DNA of 64,000 nt from Ypsolopha sequella (Eukaryota; Arthropoda; Insecta; Lepidoptera; Ypsolophidae), in assembly GCA_934047225.1 (NCBI GenBank), contig OW203989.1, positions 21,365,977-21,429,976 of the forward strand, written 5' to 3'. The notes below the pieces were generated by a model. The model saw only the letters and a program-made list of their open reading frames with translations, made no database searches and was not told the DNA's origin. Of the stretch, positions 21,485 through 33,552 are shown in pieces; the first letter of the stretch is position 1; the number at the start of each line of letters is the position of its first letter. A program made the position numbers and the translations under genes.

Positions 21485-22558
21485 TCAAGCTACCTCACGT
21501 TGAACTTTTTTTTCGCACACATGCACCTCCTTAACCGCTGCAGGTTCTGCCTTAGTATCTCTTCGTTCTGGACACGTAGGAGCAATGTGCCGTGGTTTCT
21601 TACACACATAGCATACTGCTGATTGAACCCTCATCGGGGAACGCTGCACAGGTTCTTTTGCCCTCAGGATTATATCAGTGTCTTCACGACGCTTGCGACA
21701 ATCAACCGACTTGTGACCTTGCAAACCACATTTGTAACGGTTTCCTTGGAATCTTGGTTCATTATAGCGGACCCTCTTAACTTCAGTTTCATTATTTTCT
21801 GAATTCTCACGACGTCTCTTTAGAGATAAGCAATTCAAAATACGGAAAAGTTGTGATTTATTCACCACTGTGTGTCAATTCAGGTCGCGGCGCGGAGAGT
21901 TGTCTTTCTGGCATAGTACGGATACCACCAATCCAGTCATCATGTCTTCTCTCATTTGTACATTTGGAAGGCGTTCTATCAGCCCCCAGAGACGCATGGC
22001 TACTTCGCTTGCTGTTTCTTTGGGTAAAATGTGAAACTGGAGAATCACATCAAAATAATCTTGTGGCAACATAGGCTTCAAAAACTTTGCCAGCAAAATT
22101 TCCTTAATTTTTGGCCACGTCAATTGAGATGACTGCAGTTTAGTGAGACAAGTAGCAGCTCGGCCTTTGAGTGCATGAGTTAGAGCCAATAACAATTCCG
22201 CACCTTGTAGCTTCTTACTTTCGACTATTATCTCATTAATATTGCACCAGCCTTCCACATCCGCTTCGGTTTCATCTGGGTCAAACCGCACTAACTGCGT
22301 AGTCACATTACTTGTTGGTGGGGGCTTGGAAGCAGCTAATAGGAAGCACGATAACAAGACATACATATTATTCAATAAAATCATCGCTGTAGCTTCTTGC
22401 CTACGACCATTCTCCTCAGGTTTTGGTTGCCCTTCCGTCCCATCTTCTGATGTGGGTTTTCGAGTAATAGTCGGATCCTCGTCGTCTCTCATTACTACGG
22501 AACTACAATGTGGCGTGAGTAGTCGGGTGAGGAGAATAAAAGAAAGGTTTCCTTTCAA
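21485..22558 (-). pseudogene. Gypsy gag remnant with zinc knuckles
   Basis: Gag would form the element's particle and bind its RNA. The frame is open from 22558 to an in-frame TGA at 21875-21877 and continues in the same frame to 21485, about 355 residues in all. The N-terminal half has a retrotransposon-gag-like helical region (residues ~90-220, with VEGWCNINEII and EVAMRLWGLIERLP). After the stop there is one degenerate knuckle (CGLQGHKSVDC, first Cys missing) and one intact CCHC knuckle (CYVCKKPRHIAPTC). The first ~35 codons lie inside the LTR, so the true start may be further downstream. Protease is not visible. Confidence 0.82.
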
Positions 22559-22920
22559 TCAGTCTTGCTAGTTGGACTTTACAAATAATCACTTGAAAAC
22601 GCTTTAAATCACAAAGTTCGAACTAATTACGTATTCCAACTTATGGCCACAAATTATAATAATGTTCCACCGAAAACTTAGCGCGTGCTACACCCGTATT
22701 CAATCGTTCTTCCTCCAAAACCTCGTCTTTTTCCATTTACTTGAAAAAGCCACCAAAAACCCTCTGACCGCTCCTCGTCATCGACTCTCTGACAGCTGCT
22801 CGTCATAGACCCTCTCTCCCTTTTTTTATTCCTAGTGTTGCCACACTCTAGTTTTCGGTGTTACATTAAAGACTGAAATGTCTTTCTTATGTAATCAACA
22901 AGAGAAATATTAAAGCGCCG

Positions 22921-22923
<3 letters not shown>
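22451..22923 (-). repeat. Gypsy 5' LTR
   Basis: 473 bp, the partner of 15081-15557, followed directly by (TA)n. Confidence 0.88.

Positions 22924-22969
<46 letters not shown>
22924..22969. repeat. (TA)n microsatellite, gypsy target
   Basis: About 23 TA units. A shorter TA run (15065-15080) flanks the other LTR, so the element seems to have inserted into this array. Confidence 0.92.
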
Positions 22970-22976
<7 letters not shown>

Positions 22977-23043
22977 TAATCAAAAAGACAAGAAAAGTCT
23001 ATAATCATTTTATACGTAAAATTGGTTATTTATTAGCATTATG

Positions 23044-23204
23044 GTGTCGATTCGGTGCAACACACTGATTTGACAGGACTAACCTTATTTTGAGCGTTCT
23101 GTCTTTTTCTTTGTGATACAGGAAGAAAAAGAAAGAACGCTCAAATTAAGTTTAGTCCTGTCAAATAAGTTAAGTCAAGTTACGCCGAATCGACACAAAT
23201 ATCA
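23044..23204. mobile_element. Palindromic MITE (family M3), complete
   Basis: Arms begin 'gtgtcgattcggtgcaacac' and end in its complement. The interior has 'ttgacaggactaa' and 'gagcgttctgtctttttct' in both orientations. About 160 bp, related to 11379-12554 and 52558-52722. Confidence 0.8.
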
Positions 23205-23871
23205 GTCAGCTATTTTGTAATTTTTCTACGATTGAATTTTAGCAATGACTTTAATTTTCATGTACCATCAAAGAAATTGCCGCTGGCCCATTTATCGCAC
23301 TTTTGTAATACGGGTGATAAGCGGGCCTGTGGATTTTTCTTCGATAGTACCTAAAATTTTTCCAAACTGCGGCAATAAAATTAAAAAACTTTGTCCATAG
23401 GTGTTGATGAAAAGAGACATATTTGAACTTTTACATAAATAACCGGCCAAGTACGAGTCGGACTCGCGCACAGGGGCACGGAACCCTAAAAACATCATGG
23501 TAAATAATTACACTTGCACTTATAATGACCAACTTAACTTGACACTTACGATTTAAGTAGTCAACTCTATGACTGTATCTAAAGTATCTAGTTAGATTTA
23601 ATAATTGGAATTATTTTTAGTATTACTTGTATTGTACTTGTGTACAGATTAGGTTCAATTCGGTAGGCCGTTTGTTTGACTTTTCTTCCTCGAAAATTTT
23701 CAATACGTTTAGTATTATTTTGCGTCCATCACTTTTGATAGTCTTTCCTCTAATTTTTGCGGAACACAAAACAAAGGTCCAACTCAAAAAAAAAATTGGT
23801 ACCTAGGTAGGTAGCTACCTAATGATAACTTCCCAAAACAGTTCAATAACAAAATAGTGCAAAAACGTAAC
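23205..23871. other. Intergenic, small repeat pieces only
   Basis: Contains one end of a common repeat module ('agtcggactcgcgcac' near 23457). No gene is supported. Confidence 0.6.
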
Positions 23872-24336
23872 TGAGCACGCGATATGACGGCAGTGCTTTG
23901 TATCACCATAGGTTTTAAAAATAGCGGGAAGTGAAGAGAAATAATTACGAAGATGAAAGATCTGACCTTGGGAAGGAGCTGCATGCACCACAAACCACGC
24001 TTCGCCTGAGCCACCAAGTCTCTGGTGTTCTCCAAGATGGTTTTCTTCTTCCTCTTCGTGCCTGGTTGCGCTCTTCTCGGCTAATCTTCTTCGTAATAGT
24101 AATAGATGAAAATGAGGCGCACAGCGGGTGCGATCTCAAAATGGCGGGCGGTAGGGTCGAGGTAGGACCTAGTCGAATGACAATCAGCGTATACCTCCGG
24201 CGTGAAAGGCTTCTGATTGACGACTGATTGATTTGCGTCCAAAACTAAGCGGGTGGAGATGCAGCGAAAATGACAGTTGAAAATATTAATTCACAACTAC
24301 CCCGCAGTATGAGAGCCACAAGAAGTGGCGCGAACA
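23872..24336 (-). repeat. BEL 3' LTR
   Basis: 465 bp, the same text as 30188-30652. Confidence 0.94.
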
Positions 24337-24436
24337 TTTGCCCCCGGCGTTAAAACCATTGGTTTTAAAATAAGAATAGAAAAGTAAAAATAAGACAGAG
24401 AATAACGAAATTTTGAAGCGGGGGCAAAGAAAGGAG

Positions 24437-27070
24437 TTATTGAGATGGGAGAGGGCAAAGACGCACGACAGGTCGTTTGTAAACACCTGTCGTCGTTTTG
24501 ACAGAAGCTACCCTAATGACATTATCTTTGCCAGGGTATACAGCTACAATAACACCGAGCGGCCATTGAAGCGGTGGAGTGTTATCGGTAACTACAACGA
24601 CAACAGATCCAATTTTGATTGGGTTGGAAGGTGTATTCCATTTTCCTCTAGACTGGAGAAGATGGAGATAATCATTCTTCCATCGCCTTGCGAACGATTC
24701 TACCATTTGATCAAGCAACGCGTAGCGACGTAATAAATTAACTGGCTCATCAGCCACCTTACAAGCGGGTAATTCTTTTAAAGGAGTTGACATCAGAAAA
24801 TGTGCAGGAGTTAACGCGCTAAGTTCAGATGGATCTTCACTCAGCAGCGTAAGCGGACGAGAATTTATGACACATTCTATTTGCGTAACTACAGTTAATA
24901 ATTCTTCGTAGGTCAACAGTTGAGTACCTACTACTCTATGCAAATGCGTCTTAAATCCTTTGACATATATCTCATAATGTCCCCCAAAATGTGGGCTACG
25001 TGGAATATTAAATTTCCATTGTATTCTATGATCGGCAAGTTCATTCGCGAAAGACGTTTTAAATTCTTCGGAGTTTGTCAAATTGTAAATTTCTGAGAGG
25101 GCATTTCTAGCGCCTACAAAGTTCGTAGCATTATCTGAATATACGAAAGACACTGCTCCACGTCTAGATAAAAAACGTTTGAACGCGGAAAGAAAAGTGT
25201 TCGTGCTAAGATCAGTTGCCAATTCAACGTGAACTGCACGAGTCACCAGGCATACAAATATGCAGAGGTAACATTTGACGGGACGGACTCCACGTTTTCG
25301 ATACGGAGTGATACTGATAGGACCACAATAATCCACAGCGCAGTGGACAAAAGCTTTAGCCTCATTAACGCGGCATGATGGTAAATCTGCCATGAAAGGG
25401 AAGGTTTGTCTCGGCTTCGCCTTAAAACAATAATTGCAGCTATGTATTACGCGACGAACAATATTTCGACAGGAAAGTATCCAAAATTTTTGGCGGATTA
25501 TTGACATTAAAGCCACTGGTCCAGTGTGACAATTTTTGCGATGATAATGAATGATAATCAATTCGACAATATGATTTTTACGAGGTAACAACACAGGGTG
25601 TTGTTGATCGAACGTCATGTCTGTGTTGCGAAGTCGACCACCAACGCGTAACAATCCATTTTTATCTAAAAATGGCGATAGTCGATTTAAAGCGGGAGAA
25701 CAAAGTTTATTTGACTTTAATCTTTTTATTTCATCAAGAAAATAAAATGCTTGAAGAGCTTTAATCAATGCAACTTCAGCGAAATCCATATCGGTAGCGG
25801 TAAAAATATTAGAGCGCGGTAAAATACGTAAAAATCGGTAGATGTAAATGATTGTGTGTAAAAGCACAAGCCATGACGAAATTCTTTCCGAAAGAGAAAG
25901 AAGTGGATGCGGTTCTTCATTACTAAAAGCGGGAAGAGAAATTGTTTTTGATTCCGGCAAGTTTTCTTCAATAGAAGCTGATTCTATTGTTTTGATTGGC
26001 CACTCTTTAGCGTCCAGATAAAGCCAAGCAGGTCCAGTGAACCAGAGCGGGTGACTCATCAACTGCGTGGGAGTGAGACCACGGGAAAGACAGTCGCTCG
26101 GGTTTTGAGAACCAGCTGTATGGTAAAAACATTCAGCGGGAATAGCGGATATTATTTTTGTTATACGCGTCGCGACAAAGGTTTTAAACCTGTGCGGTGA
26201 GGAATGTATCCAGTGTAAAGTTACCATAGAATCGGTAAAACAGTAAATACGTTCAATATTGTGACGTATTTTATAAGCGTCAACTACACGACGAGTTAAT
26301 TTCGACATGAGTAACGAGGCACAAAGCTCAAGGCGGGCGACACTGACGGTCTTGAGCGGACAGACTTTTGACTTTGCGCATACCAGCCGAATGCTAGTGC
26401 AAGTGTCTGAGTCATCTTGTACTCTAATATATACGACACATCCGTATCCACGTTCACTTGCGTCTGCAAATGATATTATCGAAATTTTCGAATTTTGGAA
26501 CACGTCTAAGTGGCGTTTAATACGTAAATCCCGCAAAACAGGTAGCTCCTTCAAATAGTTTTGCCAAATCTGCGCAATATCAGAGGGTAGTGTTTCATCC
26601 CAGTCTAATTTTAAAATACAGATTTTCTGCAAGAGTAATTTTGCGTACAAGATCACAGGAGCGGTAAAGCCGAGGACGTCGTACTGACGTGCTATCACGG
26701 ACAAAACATTGCGTTTAGTACATGGGCGACTATCTAGCGATACAGTAAAAGAGAACTCGTCAGAATCAGGCGACCACTGTAAGCCAAGAACTTTAAGAGT
26801 TTGAGTTTGTTCTTCAAAATTCTTACTAGAATTTAAGCGGTGAGTATCAGGCAGTGTATCAAGTAACTGTTGACAGTTACTAGACCACTTGACGAGCTCA
26901 AAGCCACGGGCCTTAAGCAATCCTACCAGCTCATCTCTGAGCTGTAAGGAGCCCTGCACGGTGGGCGTGCTATAGCAGATGTCGTCCATGTAACAGTTTC
27001 GTGCGGCTACAGTAGCGGCGAGCGGGTACGATGAACTCCCATCCTCACAGAGTTTCCTGACTACTCTCAT
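24437..27070 (-). pseudogene. BEL/Pao pol, second part: RT palm, RNase H, integrase
   Basis: 877 open codons forming the C-terminal half of the BEL polyprotein. Seen in order: RT catalytic YMDD (residues 27-30), RNase H (SFADASERGYG, Glu in RLELCASL, Asp in CFTDSMV), an integrase zinc-binding domain (HYHRKNCHTG ... CNYCFKAKP), the integrase core with Asp in VDYCGP, Asp in VYSDNATNF and Glu in GGHYEIYVK (unusual for the common GGLWE), and a C-terminal DUF5641-like domain (PPLQWPLGVIVAVYPGKD). The Met at 27070 is only the first Met after the frame break; this part was once fused to the frame at 27067-29724. It ends 100 bp before the 3' LTR. Confidence 0.92.
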
Positions 27071-29724
27071 CGCAAGGAAAGGGCTACTACAAAGCGGTAT
27101 AAAAACTTTTGAAATTTGCGATCATCGGCGTTAACCAAAACTTGTAAGAACATTTGTTTGATATCCGAGGTAAAAGCGATTTCATACAAGCGGAAGTCAA
27201 GTAAAATTAAAAACAAATCGTTTTGCAAATTAGCACCTGTGTGCAGCGTGTCATTTAATGAGACACGAGTACCATCAGCGGAGTCAGTCTTAGTACTGGC
27301 ATTCATACAAATACGCACCTTTGTCGTTGATTTATCAACACGCACTACGGGATGATGCGGAATATAATAACCAAGAGATAATTGGTCATCATTATGAAGC
27401 GGGGATATGTAACCTTTAGTTAGGTATTCATTTATTATATTGTTATACTCGGAACGTAAATCTGCGTTAGAAACAAACCTACGCTCAAGAGACATAAAAC
27501 ACTTTTTTGCGTGATGGTACGAGTTTCCTAGTATGTTAGGATTCCGTGCGAACGGTAAAGAAACCGAATAGCGACCAGCGGGGTCACGTGACACATTGTT
27601 AATAAATAATTTTTCACATTCATCATTTGCGGGACTAGAAGCAGGTTCACAATGCACCTCTTCTAATTGCCAAAATTTTTGTAAAATAAAATCTATTGGC
27701 GGTTCAATCTCCATATAAGAGCATAACGAAATTGAACATGCGGTATTTTGGTAAACAGGCGTATTACCAATTAGCGTAAAACCGAAGATGGTCTGAAATC
27801 CCGTCGGCGTACCCGGGGGACCAGAGACGCGGCCTGATAACAAGATATCCGCGAATAAAGATGCACCGATAAGAATATCAATCTCGCCCGGTAAGTAAAA
27901 GGTTTCATCAGCAAGTGTGATATATTTTAAATACGAAAGCGTAGACAAATCCACCTGCACCGATGGTAAGTTGTCGGTAATACGGTCGATTACATAAGTG
28001 TCAAGCGAAATTGAAACCGAATCATCAAATCGTGAAAACAATTTAAGGTTTGTCGCACCCTTAATTGGGTTTGATGAAGAGCCGATGCCCTTAACAAAAG
28101 CGCGGGGAATTTTCTCATATTTTAAGTTAAGCTTCTCACAACAGGAAACCGTCGAAAAACTGGATTGTGACGCAGGGTCGCAGAGCGCACGTAGACGGAC
28201 TGACATACCGTTAGAATCTTTCACGATCACTTGAATTGTACCTAAAAGGCATGTTTCATTACGCTGCGAGTTAGGCTGTAAGTTACATAAAGAAATATTA
28301 TTACTCGCAGTTGGTACGGATTGAGAATCATTAGTCATATGTTCTGTGTTAGTCGCCGATACGGCAGGATCCACCAACCTCGAAGATTGCGTATGTGTGC
28401 GTGGAGACACGGTAATATTTTGACCAAGCGCGGTGTGAGTATTCATCACATTTTGTTTGCGGCACAACATCGAATGGTGTTTACAATTACAATGGCGGCA
28501 ATTATAAGACGATTTACAAGCGGAATTGTTATGCGTAATACTTAAACAATTGGTGCAACCGTTATTAGATTTGATGAACTGAAATCTTTTCTCGATATCT
28601 AGTTTCACAAATTCGGGACACTTATATAAATTATAGTGTTTTAATTGTTTACATAGCGGACAACAATTATTATTGGTCGAAGCGGAGACAAAAGCATGGG
28701 TTGACTTGGTACTGTACCCGGTTTTGTTGTTATTATTATTAACGGAGCGGTTCGGAGCGGGAGCGGTAATTGCGGGTGCAGTGCGGTTCAGTATCTTAGT
28801 TTGTTCCCGTAAAAATGATATTAATTCATCATAATGGGGTAAATCGGAACCACGTTTAAACATTTCAAATGAACGAGCGGTTTCAACATCAAGTTTTTTA
28901 AGGGCCAAATACATAAGGATAAAATCCGAAAGATCTTTAATATTCAGCGATTTTAAACACGAAACAGCGGAACAGAACTTGTCTAAAAACAAGTCCAAGT
29001 TTTTTGAACTAGCGGTAGTTAAAGGGCGAAATTCAAACATTTGATCCAAATAAGTAGTGGCTAAACTACGCGAGTCTTGAAAAGTAGAAACGAGTGTTTT
29101 CCAGATTATGTCGTAGTTAGTTGCGTTCGGTGTGATTCCAGAACAAATCGAAAGTGCCCGGCCAGAAAGTTTACCCATCAGGTATTGTACTCGTTCGTTG
29201 TCGGTCAAGTCCGGATTATCGTGAATCGTGGTTTTAAATGTTTCATAGAATGTTGGCCACATAGTAGCTTCACCAGAAAAACCAACGAGTTCCAGTTTTG
29301 GAAGCTTGATAGTAGGTTTTTTGGGACATTCCATGTCACGTGGAGCTTTAACTTTAGAGTCAGCCGATTTCGAAGAATGTGATAACTTCCGGTTGATGTA
29401 TTTGCAATGGGAGTAAAGATCCTCAAAAGCTGACCAACTTTGATAATTTGGTTCAAAATTAGGATTTATCAATACCTCTGTGTCATTAATTTCATCTATG
29501 ATTACATGAATTTCTGAGCGTACAGTATCCAATGTTTCGACATTGGCCATAAACAATTCTGCCGAAGAAACATCCTCTAAAGCGGTTTTAGAAAAGTCAT
29601 AAACTCTCTGAAGGCGATTAAACAATTCTTGCCTTTTATTTTTAAGCTTCTTTAAACTATACGACATCTTTAATTTTGCAGCTTCTGCGGAATTTGGCAT
29701 GTTATATAGTACAAAGTTAGGCAA
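27067..29724 (-). pseudogene. BEL/Pao gag, protease and start of RT
   Basis: 885 open codons. Residues ~20-120 are helical. Residues ~138-300 form the DUF1759 gag domain (KLPKLELVGFSGEATMWPTF). Cys/His fingers follow at ~355-425 (CPLCKQLKHYNLYKC, CRHCNCKHHSMLC), and a DUF1758 aspartic protease with its active site in LCDPASQSSF lies at ~510-640. The RT fingers start at ~760, with the first catalytic Asp in FTSDIKQMF. The frame ends shortly after, in VVALSLR and a stop. The next part continues in another frame, and the RT block normally standing between the two (roughly 20-25 residues) is missing. A small deletion with frameshift fits better than programmed frameshifting. Start at the first Met; MSYSLKK further in is an alternative. 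Confidence 0.92.
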
Positions 29725-30187
29725 GTACCAGAACTATCGAAAGTTTTATACTGACTACAACATAGAATAGTGCTAATGAGTTAGAGATAACACGGGCGGC
29801 GGACGAACCTGTGTACGAGTACCTCTCGATAATATTAAGAATTAGCAGGTAGGCAGATAATATTTTCTGTGAAATGATCAAATGGTATAATCGCAGCGGA
29901 TAAATTAACAGAATGGCGTATTTCACTGTAGATTATTTACAATTTCCCGTATATAGGAAATGGAATCACTAATATTTTGACGAATGCGGGGTTTTAATGC
30001 ATAGATAATGCAAATAAGAGCGGGAATGCGGGGTAATACTGCGGGCAGAGTGAAAATTAGAGCGGAATTCACGTGTTCTTTAGACAAAGAACATGAAGAT
30101 AGCGGTTGGAAATACCAAAAAATGGTTATAGATCGCAGATCAAAGGGCCTAAAATGGATCTAGATCCGGCTCGAATGGCCAAAAAAA

Positions 30188-30652
30188 TGAGCACGCGATA
30201 TGACGGCAGTGCTTTGTATCACCATAGGTTTTAAAAATAGCGGGAAGTGAAGAGAAATAATTACGAAGATGAAAGATCTGACCTTGGGAAGGAGCTGCAT
30301 GCACCACAAACCACGCTTCGCCTGAGCCACCAAGTCTCTGGTGTTCTCCAAGATGGTTTTCTTCTTCCTCTTCGTGCCTGGTTGCGCTCTTCTCGGCTAA
30401 TCTTCTTCGTAATAGTAATAGATGAAAATGAGGCGCACAGCGGGTGCGATCTCAAAATGGCGGGCGGTAGGGTCGAGGTAGGACCTAGTCGAATGACAAT
30501 CAGCGTATACCTCCGGCGTGAAAGGCTTCTGATTGACGACTGATTGATTTGCGTCCAAAACTAAGCGGGTGGAGATGCAGCGAAAATGACAGTTGAAAAT
30601 ATTAATTCACAACTACCCCGCAGTATGAGAGCCACAAGAAGTGGCGCGAACA
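30188..30652 (-). repeat. BEL 5' LTR
   Basis: 465 bp with TG...CA ends. The leader between this LTR and the gag start (29725-30187) has no gene. It would hold the primer-binding and packaging signals, but a specific tRNA match was not identified. Confidence 0.94.
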
Positions 30653-31172
30653 GTAACAAAGTTGACAAAATCGGTGACAAAGATGCGAACCGTACTGACA
30701 CGGAAAGACGAAGGCGGGGAGGTGAGCGGGGAAGCGGGAGAGGCGTCACATTCCAGCGAGGTCCATTCTTTCGGTAACAGAGTTGTAAATATTGCAAATT
30801 TTCAGAGTTTTTCCTATTTGTGTGCTGTAAACGAAATTTCTAGTTTCTAAGTCAACTGGAAGTGCCCTAAAGGTTTTCATGGTGAGCTAATTTGTATGAA
30901 ATTAATTATGTAGTGCAATAAATTTTTTTCACGTTTATGTTTTTAAAGCACAATGAGGCCGTAGACTTCGGAGGTATCAGTTTCAACTTGAAATGGGGTC
31001 CGTACAAAGGGGTCTTGAAAGACGGACAACAAAGTGAACCTATTACGGTTCCGTTTTTTATTTTGAGTTACGGAACCCTATAAAACACGTAAAAAATATT
31101 GATTTACAATTACAAGATACCCATACCCAGCTTCAAAATAGTAGATTAATAGGTTCAAGGCGATCGATCGTA
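30653..31172. other. Intergenic, repeat debris
   Basis: After the target duplication come 'ggttccgtttttt' and 'acggaaccct' (31050-31078), a small inverted pair typical of the common 'ggttccgta' repeats. No gene is seen. Confidence 0.6.
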
Positions 31173-31798
31173 TACAGTGTGTCCCTCGTACAAGTGCACA
31201 TCCGAAAGTGGGTGAAACTAGATCTAAATATATCGACAAAAACAACGAAAAAAATTTTCTTTTTAAATTATTTTTTTATCTTGAAAAAATACTCCACCTG
31301 GGTATCTTTGTATGGGACGCGAGCGCAGTGCCTTTGGTTAACCGCTTGTAGAAAATATTGTATTTATGATAGAACGTTATAGTTTTTTTTTGTTAGAAAG
31401 ATAATGGAATAGGCAATTATAAATAGGAATAAAAGTATAGTAAAACGGAGACATTATTTTGAAAAAATTGACTATTACTGAAAAAAAAGATGAAAAAATT
31501 AAAGAAATAATCTTTAAGGATATTATTTTTATGGTAATAGTAGTTGATTATGTTTTGTTTTTGATTTGGTATGCAACGTCTATTCTTAAGGATTATAACA
31601 GTTTTATTTCATTGCATTATTCGCGATAGATCAAAAGTTATGACATATTTTATACATAGTATCCGTGTTAAACAAAAAAAAATTTTAAAACGTAAACTTA
31701 TAAAACAAAGATTAAAAAAAATCATTTTTTTTTGTCGATAAAATAAGGTCTAGTTTCACCCTTTTTCGGATGTGCACTTGTACGAGGGACACACTGTA
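31173..31798. mobile_element. Non-autonomous DNA element, TIR 'acagtgtgtccctcgtacaa'
   Basis: The left end 'acagtgtgtccctcgtacaa' and the following 'gtgcacatccgaaa' return inverted at the right end. TA stands on both sides, fitting a TA target. 626 bp, AT-rich inside, no transposase. Confidence 0.82.
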
Positions 31799-31935
31799 TA
31801 AACGCAAACAAAATTTCCCATACCTACACATTGTGCTACTATACTATGGTAGTTAATTTACAACTCGACAGTTTGAATTATAGGCGAGTAAATCCGATGT
31901 AGAGATAAAGCTGTTAGCTCTACAGCCATCTTACA

Positions 31936-32415
31936 TTTTAAACTGGTCGTAAGATCTCGCTGCATGCGGGGCAATAAAAAGTGCGAACAAAGTGAAGCAT
32001 ATTGAGCGCTCACTCTCGCTTATGGGTCTTAGGGCAACGCGTAGTGAAGCTCAACGCGCGTATCGATAAATGTTTACAAAATTAAAATCAAACAATATCA
32101 TATTTTATTGTATGTGCATTTATTACAACTAAATAATTTTATTTCATTTCATTAACTTGAAAATAAAAACTACAATGATAAACAAAGACGAATAATAATG
32201 ATTGATTAATGATTGCTAATTATTAAATAACATTAATAGTCATCGTCATCCGAGTCATCTTTAATTATTAATGATATTGATCGTCTTGTAATTGTTTTGA
32301 AGCGCATACGTTACTCACTATTTTAGTTCTATCGATAGTTGCACGGCGCAAGCACAACACTACGCAAAACACGTCTTATGACCCCGCGTGCAGCGAGATA
32401 TTGCGACCAGTATAG
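31936..32415. mobile_element. Inverted-repeat element, TIR 'actggtcg'
   Basis: 'actggtcgtaagatctcgct' at about 31941 matches inverted 'actggtcgcaatatctcgct' at about 32411, with a further 'gcacgcgggg' match. The interior contains an AT-rich stretch with no gene. The ends are not exactly defined. Confidence 0.55.
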
Positions 32416-32962
32416 TAAAACTATTTGTGTTACTCGTAAAAGGTCTACAACATATTGTGCGTAGTAAAGTTCAACTGTAATTTTCGTATACCGTTCAACT
32501 ATAGATATTCCATTAATATCCTTTTCGTTTATATGACGTTACCATTACGTATGTTTTTTCATTTGTGTCGTATGTACACAATTAAATTTTGAAAAAGGCG
32601 TATTATAAAATAAATGAATATTTGGATGATGGTGAAGCATGGTGGAAGGGTTACAGTGATAGTAGGTTACAATTTAATTAAGTAGTATTTTTCCTAACTT
32701 ATGATTCCTCTAAAGAGTTAACATTAATTAATTACAGACTGTAAAAGGAAATATACTATATGAGACAGGTAGAAAAAATTTATATACTTTTTTATTTTTT
32801 TCACTACCCTAAATTTCTGATGTCTTGTATTTTCTTATCCCTTAGCATAAGTATATATAAGTAATTTGTATAGTATAAGTTTTAGTATGTAACTGATATG
32901 TAAAAAAAAGGAAAATGCAAAAAAAAACATGATCTTGCTAAGTCTCTTGCCGTGTATTTATA

Positions 32963-33183
32963 CAACGTGTAACAGAAAGGTGTAACCATATTTGAAGAGC
33001 TTATTCAGTCAATGGTATAGAGCAACTTTTACTATGGAACAAACACTATATCTCGAAAAAAAACATTTACTGTTTCATAGATTTTTTTTTTTTTGTGGTT
33101 TCAGGGCTCCATAGTTAAAGTTGTTCTATACCATTGACTGAATAAGGTCTTCAAATATGGTTACACCTTTCTGTTACACGTTG
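32963..33183. mobile_element. Palindromic MITE (family M1), copy A
   Basis: 221 bp between TA dinucleotides. The arms are 'caacgtgtaacagaaaggtg' continuing through 'taaccatatttgaagagc', 'ttattcagtcaatggtatag' and their complements. Three copies lie in the window. Confidence 0.88.
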
Positions 33184-33552
33184 TATATGTAACCTATTTG
33201 TATATAGTATAGATATAGAGTAGGATTTGGTCGGCCGCCTGAATTCGTGCTGGGGGCTCGGTTGGTGATCATTGAACCTTGTTCCTGGTCCCTAGCCGGG
33301 TCTCCGGTATGGGTTCGGGCGATTGATTAGATTTCACTTTGTATAATTATAGATTTTACCTATCATTTTAATCGTATAAGAATTTCGCTTAGCTCCCATA
33401 CAAACAATTGTTCATATAGACTAGTACTACCTATGTTTTGAGTTTCGCCAATTAATATTATTTAACCTTATATGCATATATATTGCTACATAAATAAAAT
33501 AAAAAATTTATTTAGTTCATGTACATTTATTATTTGATTATGTACGTATAGT

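Larger units (their letters stand above)
15081..22923 (-). mobile_element. Degenerate Ty3/gypsy-type LTR retrotransposon with nested BEL element
   Basis: Direct repeats of 477 and 473 bp bound gag and pol remnants in the order gag, reverse transcriptase, RNase H, integrase on the minus strand, the Ty3/gypsy order. On the plus strand the LTRs start TGTGGG and end GTCA, giving TG...CA ends. Both sides abut (TA)n, so the element sits in a TA microsatellite. The segment between gag and the RT palm is missing and replaced by the plus-strand BEL element and about 190 bp of unassigned DNA. No good polypurine tract is seen next to the 3' LTR. Confidence 0.85.
23872..30652 (-). mobile_element. Full-length BEL/Pao LTR retrotransposon, recent insertion
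   Basis: 6,781 bp, bounded by 465-bp LTRs that look identical by eye, with TG...CA ends. A perfect 5-bp target duplication 'gtaac' lies at 23867-23871 and 30653-30657. One long gag-pol region occupies 24437-29724 on the minus strand in the BEL/Pao order (gag, zinc fingers, protease, RT, RNase H, integrase). No envelope-like frame is seen. Identical LTRs mean the insertion is young. A single frame break in RT makes this copy defective. Confidence 0.95.

Noticed and set aside
27067..27110. Programmed frameshift between gag-RT and RT-integrase of the BEL element
   Set aside because: BEL/Pao elements normally use one frame, the break is inside RT, and a conserved RT block is missing between the two frames. 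A deletion explains it better.
30561..30850. Open frames at the BEL 5' LTR boundary
   Set aside because: They are accidental readings of the LTR and its flank in frames unrelated to gag.
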